Assembly: GCA_028280415.1 (NCBI GenBank)
Contig: JANQLV010000061.1
Coordinates: 306,920-370,919 of the forward strand
Length of the DNA: 64,000 bases
From: Saprospiraceae bacterium
Lineage (GTDB): Bacteria; Bacteroidota; Bacteroidia; Chitinophagales; Saprospiraceae
Reading direction: 5' to 3'
The stretch's first letter is position 1, and each line of letters begins with the position of its first letter. A model generated the notes under the pieces. The model ran no database searches and was not told the origin of the DNA. It saw only the letters and a list, made by a program, of their open reading frames with translations. Positions 1-8,021 of the stretch are shown here, piece after piece. Both the position numbers and the translations under genes were made by a program.

Positions 1-1011
1 CAGACTACCGGAAATCTGGAAAATGGAGAACTAAAGTCCTGGGCAGATGGAAAACTATTGAAATCCCGACTGGCCCGGATACAAGGGGAAATAAAAGTAG
101 AGGGAAATGCTAGTCTTGAACCTAATAAAATCATCTCCTTAAAAGGTATGGGTAAAAGGTTTAACGGAGATGCGCTCATCTCCGAAGTGATCCACGAAAT
201 GAGCCAGGGTAACTGGTATTCGTATATCAAAGTTGGCTTTGATCCGGACTGGTTTGCCAAATCCAGATCGATTAGTGCCCAACCTGCTTCTGCACTTTTA
301 CCGGGGATTAGAGGGCTTCAAAATGCAACCGTAAAAAAGATTTATGAAGATCCAAAGTCGGAAACCAGAATACAGGTGGAAGTGCCTATTTTTAAAAATG
401 CGGAATCCACACTATTATGGGCCCGATGGGTACAGCCTTATGCTACTTCAGGCGCCGGACAATTCTTTGTGCCGGAGGTAGGAGATGAAGTGGTATTGGG
501 TTTTCTTAATGAGGATCCCCGCTTTCCGGTAATACTGGGGAGTTTGTACAGTAGTCAAAAAGCGCCGCCCTATACCCCGGCTGAAGAAAACCCGATCAAG
601 GCTATCGTAACAAAAAATCAACTCAAAATAGAGTTTGATGATAAAAATAAAGTACTCACTATTACTACACCTGGAGAGAATAAAGTTATATTTAGTGATA
701 AGGATCAGAATATTACTTTACAGGATCAAAATAGCAATAAAGTCGTTATGAGTTCTTCAGGAATTGAAATGAATAGCCCTGCTGATATCAAAATAACAGC
801 TCAGGGAAATGTAAATATCAGTGGTACTGCCGGAGTGAAGATCAGTTCGGATGCTTCGGTTGAGATTTCCGGTACGGCGGGGACAAAAATCTCCGGACTG
901 GAAGTTAAAATATCAGCAGATACTTCTTTCTCTGCCTCCGGAGGAGCTGAAGCCAGTGTATCCGGTGGCGGACAACTTGCGCTCAAAGGTGCTATGGTTA
1001 TGATCAATTAA
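1..1011 (+). CDS. VgrG/Afp8-like spike protein of a contractile injection system (5' partial)
   Basis: This is the trimeric spike that sits at the centre of the baseplate and carries the PAAR tip. The reading frame is open to base 1, so the N-terminal part lies upstream. Visible residues about 111-185 form the gp5-type OB fold, with the typical segment ending in VILGSLY. After this comes a repetitive stretch rich in Gly, Ser, Ile and Val (residues about 225-336, with recurring ISGTAG and KIS motifs), as expected for the triple-stranded beta-helix needle. No extra effector domain follows the needle. PAAR and gp25 genes come next, the normal eCIS order. The family call is firm; the true start cannot be seen. 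Confidence 0.9.
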   Translation, partial: QTTGNLENGELKSWADGKLLKSRLARIQGEIKVEGNASLEPNKIISLKGMGKRFNGDALISEVIHEMSQGNWYSYIKVGFDPDWFAKSRSISAQPASALLPGIRGLQNATVKKIYEDPKSETRIQVEVPIFKNAESTLLWARWVQPYATSGAGQFFVPEVGDEVVLGFLNEDPRFPVILGSLYSSQKAPPYTPAEENPIKAIVTKNQLKIEFDDKNKVLTITTPGENKVIFSDKDQNITLQDQNSNKVVMSSSGIEMNSPADIKITAQGNVNISGTAGVKISSDASVEISGTAGTKISGLEVKISADTSFSASGGAEASVSGGGQLALKGAMVMIN

Positions 1012-1114
1012 TTCGACTTAGAATTAATAACTTGCTTATATTGGGGAAACAAACTTTTTGAAAAAAATTATTGAAGCATTTCGCATTCAATGAACTTGTT
1101 TAAAAAATAAAAAT

Positions 1115-1405
1115 ATGCCTCCAGCAGCAACATTAACCAGTATGCATACCTGTCCTATGGTTACAGGTATTGTTCCACATGTGGGCGGGCCAATTATTGG
1201 TCCGGGAGCCCCGACCGTTTTAATAGGTGGATTACCCGCTTCCGTAGTCGGTGATATGTGTACTTGCGTAGGCCCTCCCGATACGATTGTCAAGGGCTCG
1301 GCAACTGTAATGATTATGGGACGGCCAGCTGCGTATATGGGAAGTACGACTGCCCATGGAGGAGTAATCGTCATGGGAGTACCAAACGTAATGATAGGTG
1401 GCTGA
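1115..1405 (+). CDS. PAAR-domain spike tip protein
   Basis: The 96-residue protein is a stand-alone PAAR domain that would sharpen the tip of the VgrG needle (Afp10 position). It begins MPPAATLTSMHTCPM and contains repeated short Gly-Pro-rich turns (GGPIIGPGAPTVLIGG, then GPPDTIVKG) with His and Cys residues (H11, C13, C49, C51) suited to binding a metal near the tip. The length is that of a minimal PAAR protein, with no C-terminal toxin. The gene lies 103 bp after the spike gene, and its end overlaps the GTG start of the gp25 gene by 8 bp, indicating a single transcript. Confidence 0.9.
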   Translation: MPPAATLTSMHTCPMVTGIVPHVGGPIIGPGAPTVLIGGLPASVVGDMCTCVGPPDTIVKGSATVMIMGRPAAYMGSTTAHGGVIVMGVPNVMIGG

Positions 1406-1823
1406 TTCAAAAAAAAATATTATCGGAACGGGCTGGTCTTTCCCTCCCTCTTTCAATCTGCATAGCAGAAAGGTAGAAACAGTAAGTGGTGAGCGAGATA
1501 TTATTCAAAGCCTGAATATTCTTTTCAGTACTCGTCCGGGAGAAAGGATTTTGGTACAGGGCTTCGGATGCGATATTGAAGCAGCCATGTTTCAAAATAT
1601 GGATGTAACAGAAAAAGCGGTCTTGGAAAATAATATTAAAAGAGCCATTATTAATTACGAGTCGCGTATTGAACTGATCAAGGTAGAAGTGGATACCAGT
1701 CAGGTCCTGGATGGAATTGTTTTTATTCAAATCGAATTCTCTATTGCGACGGATAATAGTCGGCATAATATTGTTTATCCATTTTTTATCAGAGAAGGAA
1801 CGCTCATTCCCAAAGCATTTTAA
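1398..1823 (+). CDS. GPW/gp25-family baseplate wedge protein
   Basis: This 141-residue protein matches the gp25/Afp9 family: a short lysozyme-like wedge component that joins the sheath to the baseplate. Diagnostic features are the early GTGWSFPPSF segment, the central RDIIQSLNILFSTRPGER motif (the conserved RPGER of gp25 proteins) and a C-terminal beta region. The start is a GTG inside the end of the PAAR gene; no in-frame ATG lies close by that would keep the conserved N-terminus. The overlap suggests translational coupling with PAAR. The next gene starts 21 bp downstream. Confidence 0.9.
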   Translation: MADSKKNIIGTGWSFPPSFNLHSRKVETVSGERDIIQSLNILFSTRPGERILVQGFGCDIEAAMFQNMDVTEKAVLENNIKRAIINYESRIELIKVEVDTSQVLDGIVFIQIEFSIATDNSRHNIVYPFFIREGTLIPKAF

Positions 1824-1844
1824 AAGTGAAATCTGATATCTGGA

Positions 1845-4800
1845 ATGAAACAAACACTTTTCTCCACAGGCACACTTCAAACTCAGCGCTCCAATGCTGC
1901 GTTGGCTCCGGACTATGTTGCTGTGGATGAAAAGACCATTGGGGATTATCTGGTATTTGTAAAAAACTACAGCAGTTTAATCAGGTATTGGAATCTGCAA
2001 AATTCACCCGAAGGAACCTGGCAGGCTTTTTTTAACGAAGATTTAAGCATCCTTTTAGCTTATATCAACCACATTGATATTTCTGTTTTTCCACAAAGAC
2101 ATGATAAGATTTCCAAAGCCTATCAGGATACAGCCGTTGGGATGGAAAAAGAATATGCGCTGATTGATTTATTATTGCTGATCCTCGATATCAGTGCGCT
2201 GATTCAGGACTGGTATCAAAAAATCAATGAACAGTCCGCTCTTGATGGTAATGATAATCTTATTGAAGGAACGATTAAGGAATTGATCCAGAGTAACATT
2301 TGGCAGGGTTGTAAAGAGATGGAGCTTAGTTATCGTTATATGGTTTACTCCTTTCAGCAATATCCGGATATCACTGCCGGGAAGGATCTTTCCGGTCCGA
2401 TAAAAAAAACGACACATTTTTACGAAAGCATACTTGAAAAAGAACAGAAAGGGAAGGATGCTGATTTTGATTTTAGTGATTATCAGGGGTTTTATAATTA
2501 TTTAGATGAAGTTTATCAAAGTGTTTACGGAGTCGTAAATCTCATCCAGCAGGCAATTCCGGATTTTCTGGAACAGTCCTTGGAACAATCCAATCATACA
2601 CCGCATATCAGTTTGGTACTGGCTTTTTGGAAAATGCTAGGGGAAAGCCAGCAGTTAATGAATCAATTTACAGCGAAGCATCTGTCTTTTTATTATCTGG
2701 ATGTGCTGCAACAAAAACATGCGGAAGCGATTCCGGATCAGGTCCTATTATATTTTAAACTTAATCCTTTTCAAAAAACGGCCTTTCTTCCAAAGGGTAC
2801 GGCCTTTGTAGCGGGTAAAAGCCCGGAGGGAAAGCCATTACTCTATGACTTGGACCGGGAGCTTGCGATCAATCAGGCGCAACCCGTTTTTTATAAATCA
2901 CTTTACAATGGATTAGCAGGACAGGAACATATATTAAGTGATAAAGCTTTTTTAATGTATGCTGCCCCGGTAGCAAATTCTAAAGATGGTCAGGGCGCAA
3001 AGTTTTTAAAAAAGCCCGGTTCCTGGCCGCCTTTTGGCAGACATCCGGAGCCAGGAGATACTTCGGGATTGGCGAAAATGGGATTTGCAATTTCTGATTC
3101 TATGTTTTTTCTTTCCGAAGGAGATCGAAGTATTAATATCCGCTTGAAATTTAGTGAGGATACTATCGATTTTTTAAAACAGGAATTCGTCAAGATCGGA
3201 ATCAATGATAATGATTTTTGGGAAGCATTGGTCCTTTTGATCCACCGCAGTTTCACCTGTGAGTATACGGCTCAAAAGTCCTGGGAAAGTCCGGCCTCTT
3301 TCCATACCTGGTTGATGACCATTGATCAGGGAATCGGTATTAGTTTTTTTATAAAAATCAATAATACGCAACCTGCTGTCAGTGCCTATAATCCTAAGGT
3401 TCACGGAACGGCTTATTCAACTTCTGATCCCATTATTAGGTTTTGGATCAACCAAAGTGTTAGCATTAAAAAAGAGGAACTTTCCAAACCGATCCAGAAC
3501 AAGCTTTATAAAAATATAAATTCAGTTAACTTAAACCCTTATGCTTTATTATCGCAACTAAGCATTGATACAATTCCGATTATCGTTTCGGCAGTGGGGG
3601 TTCAGGACTTTTCTATACAAAATGATTTTTCTAAACTCAATCCTAAAAAACCTTATAGCCCTTTTGGAGGAACGCCAATTGTCAACAATCATTTTTACCT
3701 GGGGAATAATGAGATTTTTCGAAAACCCCTTGATTTTTTGGGCTTAAAAATTCAATGGTTTGACCTGCCTAAATTGCCCAATGGCTTTTGTGATTATTAT
3801 TATGATTATAATCTTTTTCAACCGAAGAAACCATTTTACAATTCCGTTTTTAAATGGAACCTTGATCTCTTAACTCCCGAAACTCAAATTGCCAATAATA
3901 AATGGCAACCTTTGGATTTTACCGCTCAGGCATCCGGCCTGAAAACGGAAACCGAACATCCTCTTGACCCCGCTGATCCCAATGCCGCGCAGGAACTATT
4001 CACTGGCTTAACTTCTGCTCTTGCTATTCCCCCGCCCCCACAGTCGCTGACTCCTGAAACTGCTCAAAAAATGTTGGATAAACTTGGCAAACACTACGGA
4101 GACAACTGGACGAAAAACAGCAGCCCTCCGAGGCCCAATTCCCCATCGCCTCCAGAAAGGACCACCGGTCCTGCTGATCCTCCTAAAGAATCAGCCTCCA
4201 AACCTAAGAGCAGCGTCAAGCCTTCGGTTGTAAAAAGTTTACTGGATAAACTCGGCAAACATTACGGAGCGAACTGGGCGACGAATAGTCCTTCTACTTC
4301 CGCTGTAAGCAAATCTGCGCCCGCTTTAAATACGGATACCGCAACATCAATTCTGGATAAGCTTGGCAAACATTATGGTGAAAACTGGGCGACGAATAGT
4401 CCAAATGTAAACGAGGGCGTCAATCCTCCGTTGATTATTTACAAAGGGAATAATTTTCAGGGAAAACCGGTTATTGCCGATACGGAGTTCAAACCGGCCC
4501 TTGATCGCATTGATCAATATGCTGCAAAGAATAAAGTGAAAGTACACGTTACCAGTTCTTTCCGTACCAGTACTCAGGTAAAAGGAGCAATTGTAAAACC
4601 GGCTACCCGGTCCAATCATATGGTTGGGCACGCCATTGATATGAATTTAATTTATAATGGGGATCAATGGGCAGATTCCAAGTATCTCAATAAAGCTAAT
4701 GAAGATTTATGGGATCCGGCGGTGAAAGGATTTATTAATGATATTAGAAATGATGGGGATCTTCGCTGGGGAGGAGACTTTGGTACACAGGACCCGGTAC

Positions 4801-7800
4801 ATATTGATGATGGTCTGAATATTAAAGACCCCAAAGCCTGGGAAAAACGTTATGAGCTTACTCAGGCTGCCTGGAAAGCAAAGCCTTTTGAAAATGCAGA
4901 GCGCCCGGGAACCAGTGCCCCTGCCGACTCATCGACAAATCCACAGGCTGCTCCTGATCCACTCACCATTGCTCAGAAACTGGCGAAAAATATTATCACT
5001 CAGTTGAACCCGCCGGAGGAATCCCAAAGCTCTGCTCCTGATACCAGCGCAAGTGCAAATGCTGGCTCGAATCCAACTGTAACTACAGCGCCTTCTGATA
5101 CAACAACGATTCAGCCTAAGTCAAATGAAAAGCAAAGCAAATCTGAACCGGATGCATCGCGAGTAGAGCAATTGAAGGATAGTATTTTCCAATGGCAATG
5201 GAAGGGCGGTCCATCAGAAAAAAAACCGGGAACTGCAACAAAGCCGGAAACAGAAAAAGATAAAGAACCACCACCATCTAAAGTTGAGCCACTTCTGGAA
5301 TTACTGAAAAACGGGGAAGGTCAATTATTTGAAAAAGATAAAAAAAATAGTTTTCTCAAAGCTTTCGAAAATATTGCTAAAGAAAGGAAAAAAATACACG
5401 ACCAGGGCGATGGCATATTAAAGACTGCAGCTCATTTGGCTAATGAAAAAAATCCTTTGCTTTCAGATGATGGAACAGATGAAAACATTAATGGATCCAA
5501 AGATAAAAAAGCTGCCCAGCTAAAGGATGGAGCAAAGTCTGAAGAAACTACTACGGACAATCCTGAGCCCGGGCAAGCTGCAGCTGAGAAAAAATCGAAA
5601 CAAAAGGCCGATCCAGCGACTTGCCCCTATAAAAATGAAGGTGAACTACGAGCGGAATCCTTACTCTTAATTAATGACTTCGCCAAAATCAATTGGTCAA
5701 ATCTCGATCCTCCAACCGCTTTTTCAACAAAACAGGTATATGATGATCAAACTAAAGATGGATACTTGCGCTTTACCTTGAACAATCCCAATTATGCTTT
5801 TGGTAATGCAGAATATCCCGATATTATTGCTGCAGTGGCTAATCATAATATGAACATCATTGCCAGCAAAATAGAGAAGAGCATGAAGTCGGCAAAAACC
5901 AATGGGGGAACTGAAAGCGGAAATAATTCTCTGCAAGCCAAGCTAAAAACTGATATGGCTGCAATCAACCAGTTTTTGGGGGATAATTACTTAAAGCTTG
6001 CTAAATTAGTACCGGGGAATCATATTAAAGATAGTTATAAAAAAGCCCAGGCAGCAGCTAAGGTAATTGATGGGATACTGGCCAAACCCTCGATTGATGA
6101 TGCTATGGATACACTGGAAAAACAGTTTAAGATCGTAATGGATTTTCTTTATGCTTCCGGTATGGTTATTCACAAATTATCCAGCTTTTTTCCGGAACAC
6201 AAAGGGAAAACAAAATTTTTGGGTGGCCTTTTTAAATCAATTTTTGGCCACTTACCTATTATCCAGCAAGCTACTAATTTACTAGCCGCAACTAACCCGC
6301 TTATTGGTGCTGCTGTTGGTCTGGCAAAAAATATTACAAAGAAAAATCAATCCAAGAAAAAGAAAACGAGTATTATTGATGACTATAATGCAGCACTCAC
6401 AGCTGTAAAAGGTGCTATGAGTCTGATTAAAGCTTCGAATCAGGGAGTACTCGGAGGAGAATCGGATATCATTCCCAAAACCACTTTACTGCCACCTAAG
6501 CCACCGTATCTGCCAAAGATTGCAAAAATCACCGCAAACTATAGCGCGCAAAAAACAATTGCTTTTGAAGGTCAGCAGAGCAGCCAGAGGCAGTTTTATC
6601 ATATTCACCCTTTTGGAATTACCCTACCTGAACTCAATCAGGGAGCACTAAAATTAATGCCTGAGTATACCGAACAGGGTTATTTCTATATTGCACTAAA
6701 CCAGGTCAGTACACCTGAAAACCTTACACTCCTGTTTGTCGTCAATTCGAACAGTGGGAACCGGGATTTGCCTTTACCTTCCATCCAGTGGTCTTATTTG
6801 GAGCAAAACCAGTGGATTGATTTTCCGGCTATTGCGGTTAAGGATGGTACAAAAGGCTTTAGTCAGTCCGGGGTGATTATTTTTAGTTTGCCTTATATTG
6901 ATCCTTTTGTGAGCGGGCTGCTAACTCAGGATACAGAATCCCTGTACTGGTTGCGGGCAACGGTATCGCAAAATGCAGATGCGGTTTGTGAAATAGAACA
7001 AGTTTATACACAGGCGGGTACGGCTACCTATGCCGGAGCTGATCTTGACCCTGCTCATTACAAGAAAGCGCTTGCCGCAAACAAGATCAGTAAACCATTG
7101 ATCCCCAATGCGGGAATCGCAAAGGTAAATCAGCCTTTGCCTTCTTTTGGTGGAAGAGCAAGTGAAAAGAATAGCGGCTTTTACGCGCGGGTAAGTGAGC
7201 GATTACGGCATAAGGATAGAGCGGTCAATGCCTGGGATTATGAGCATCTGGTTTTACAAAAATTTCCGGCAATCAGTCTTGTCCGTTGTCTGAATCATAC
7301 TTCACTCGATAGCGATTTTGCTCCCGGAAATACGGCACTTGTTATTCTTCCTGATTACCCTTCGGAAGCGACTATTTCTCTGGCGCCCAAAACTAATCAG
7401 GGACTGATTGGCCAGGTAACAGATTTTCTAAAACAAAGTGCCGATCCTTTTTCCAGAATACACGTTCGCAATCCGGCTTATGAATTCCTGCAAGTTCAAT
7501 TGGAAATTGTTTTGCAAATCGGGCTTGATCCGGGGCATTATCTTAAAGTACTCAATGATGCCTTAATCGAAAAAATTACACCCTGGCGAAAGAATTTCAA
7601 AACGGCAAATCCTTTTAAAAATAGCATTAGCTATTATCATATTTTGGAATTTATCGAACAACAAAGTTATGTAAAAGAGGTGGGTAGCTTTAAGCTTTTA
7701 TTGCTGAAATCTCAAAGCGATCCCAAGGGGAAGTCCATCGAAAAAAGCTTCGATCCAATTGAACCGGAATATCCCTGGATCATTATCAGTTCTGTCGAAC

Positions 7801-8021
7801 AGCATTTGCTTAAAGCTATTAGCGAACAGGATTTGATGCGGATGATGTCTGATCGTCTGACTACAAAGAGTACCGAAAAAGCAGCTACCTCTGATAAGCT
7901 TATTGCAAATATTGCAAAGGATACGATTACTGAAAAAACTGAAAGCAAGCCCGTTTTAAATGCACTGTATATTGGTAATGATCTTTATAATACAGATGAA
8001 GTTTTTAAAATTAAAAAATGA
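1845..8021 (+). CDS. Afp11/gp6-like (baseplate J) protein with an internal M15 peptidase insert
   Basis: The 2058-residue protein is far longer than usual for Afp11-type baseplate proteins. Residues about 1-720 and about 1280-2058 look like the conserved baseplate core; the second part includes an FGNAEYPDIIAAV segment and a C-terminal J-like domain (about 1700-1960). Between them lies foreign material: a Pro-rich linker with three LDKLGKHYG motifs (from about 743, 799 and 836), an M15 zinc peptidase (about 870-1010) and a charged, low-complexity linker (about 1010-1260). The peptidase has the SxHxxGxAxD motif with zinc ligands H925 and D932, then DPVH supplying H986 and the likely base D983. 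The module closely resembles the C-terminus of the protein at 20043-21707. It overlaps the next gene by 4 bp (ATGA). The baseplate role is well supported; peptidoglycan cleavage is inferred. Confidence 0.88.
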   Translation: MKQTLFSTGTLQTQRSNAALAPDYVAVDEKTIGDYLVFVKNYSSLIRYWNLQNSPEGTWQAFFNEDLSILLAYINHIDISVFPQRHDKISKAYQDTAVGMEKEYALIDLLLLILDISALIQDWYQKINEQSALDGNDNLIEGTIKELIQSNIWQGCKEMELSYRYMVYSFQQYPDITAGKDLSGPIKKTTHFYESILEKEQKGKDADFDFSDYQGFYNYLDEVYQSVYGVVNLIQQAIPDFLEQSLEQSNHTPHISLVLAFWKMLGESQQLMNQFTAKHLSFYYLDVLQQKHAEAIPDQVLLYFKLNPFQKTAFLPKGTAFVAGKSPEGKPLLYDLDRELAINQAQPVFYKSLYNGLAGQEHILSDKAFLMYAAPVANSKDGQGAKFLKKPGSWPPFGRHPEPGDTSGLAKMGFAISDSMFFLSEGDRSINIRLKFSEDTIDFLKQEFVKIGINDNDFWEALVLLIHRSFTCEYTAQKSWESPASFHTWLMTIDQGIGISFFIKINNTQPAVSAYNPKVHGTAYSTSDPIIRFWINQSVSIKKEELSKPIQNKLYKNINSVNLNPYALLSQLSIDTIPIIVSAVGVQDFSIQNDFSKLNPKKPYSPFGGTPIVNNHFYLGNNEIFRKPLDFLGLKIQWFDLPKLPNGFCDYYYDYNLFQPKKPFYNSVFKWNLDLLTPETQIANNKWQPLDFTAQASGLKTETEHPLDPADPNAAQELFTGLTSALAIPPPPQSLTPETAQKMLDKLGKHYGDNWTKNSSPPRPNSPSPPERTTGPADPPKESASKPKSSVKPSVVKSLLDKLGKHYGANWATNSPSTSAVSKSAPALNTDTATSILDKLGKHYGENWATNSPNVNEGVNPPLIIYKGNNFQGKPVIADTEFKPALDRIDQYAAKNKVKVHVTSSFRTSTQVKGAIVKPATRSNHMVGHAIDMNLIYNGDQWADSKYLNKANEDLWDPAVKGFINDIRNDGDLRWGGDFGTQDPVHIDDGLNIKDPKAWEKRYELTQAAWKAKPFENAERPGTSAPADSSTNPQAAPDPLTIAQKLAKNIITQLNPPEESQSSAPDTSASANAGSNPTVTTAPSDTTTIQPKSNEKQSKSEPDASRVEQLKDSIFQWQWKGGPSEKKPGTATKPETEKDKEPPPSKVEPLLELLKNGEGQLFEKDKKNSFLKAFENIAKERKKIHDQGDGILKTAAHLANEKNPLLSDDGTDENINGSKDKKAAQLKDGAKSEETTTDNPEPGQAAAEKKSKQKADPATCPYKNEGELRAESLLLINDFAKINWSNLDPPTAFSTKQVYDDQTKDGYLRFTLNNPNYAFGNAEYPDIIAAVANHNMNIIASKIEKSMKSAKTNGGTESGNNSLQAKLKTDMAAINQFLGDNYLKLAKLVPGNHIKDSYKKAQAAAKVIDGILAKPSIDDAMDTLEKQFKIVMDFLYASGMVIHKLSSFFPEHKGKTKFLGGLFKSIFGHLPIIQQATNLLAATNPLIGAAVGLAKNITKKNQSKKKKTSIIDDYNAALTAVKGAMSLIKASNQGVLGGESDIIPKTTLLPPKPPYLPKIAKITANYSAQKTIAFEGQQSSQRQFYHIHPFGITLPELNQGALKLMPEYTEQGYFYIALNQVSTPENLTLLFVVNSNSGNRDLPLPSIQWSYLEQNQWIDFPAIAVKDGTKGFSQSGVIIFSLPYIDPFVSGLLTQDTESLYWLRATVSQNADAVCEIEQVYTQAGTATYAGADLDPAHYKKALAANKISKPLIPNAGIAKVNQPLPSFGGRASEKNSGFYARVSERLRHKDRAVNAWDYEHLVLQKFPAISLVRCLNHTSLDSDFAPGNTALVILPDYPSEATISLAPKTNQGLIGQVTDFLKQSADPFSRIHVRNPAYEFLQVQLEIVLQIGLDPGHYLKVLNDALIEKITPWRKNFKTANPFKNSISYYHILEFIEQQSYVKEVGSFKLLLLKSQSDPKGKSIEKSFDPIEPEYPWIIISSVEQHLLKAISEQDLMRMMSDRLTTKSTEKAATSDKLIANIAKDTITEKTESKPVLNALYIGNDLYNTDEVFKIKK
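4068..4406 (+). repeat. Three coding repeats of a LDKLGKHYG-x-NW motif in the baseplate protein
   Basis: Three copies of a block of about 18 residues start near 4071, 4239 and 4350. Each reads LDKLGKHYG, a variable residue, NW, then T/A and a TNSP- or KNSSP-like end, and they are separated by Pro/Ser/Thr-rich linkers of about 20-40 residues. A diverged version (KNLGPDWADH, near 21165-21195) sits just before the M15 domain of the neighbouring free enzyme. The block may be a small binding or docking motif tied to this peptidase. I do not recognise it as a named domain. Confidence 0.8.

Noticed and set aside
1087..1410. Minus-strand ORF of 107 residues over the PAAR gene
   Set aside because: It is the antisense shadow of the Gly/Pro-rich PAAR gene; the sense protein has a full domain match.
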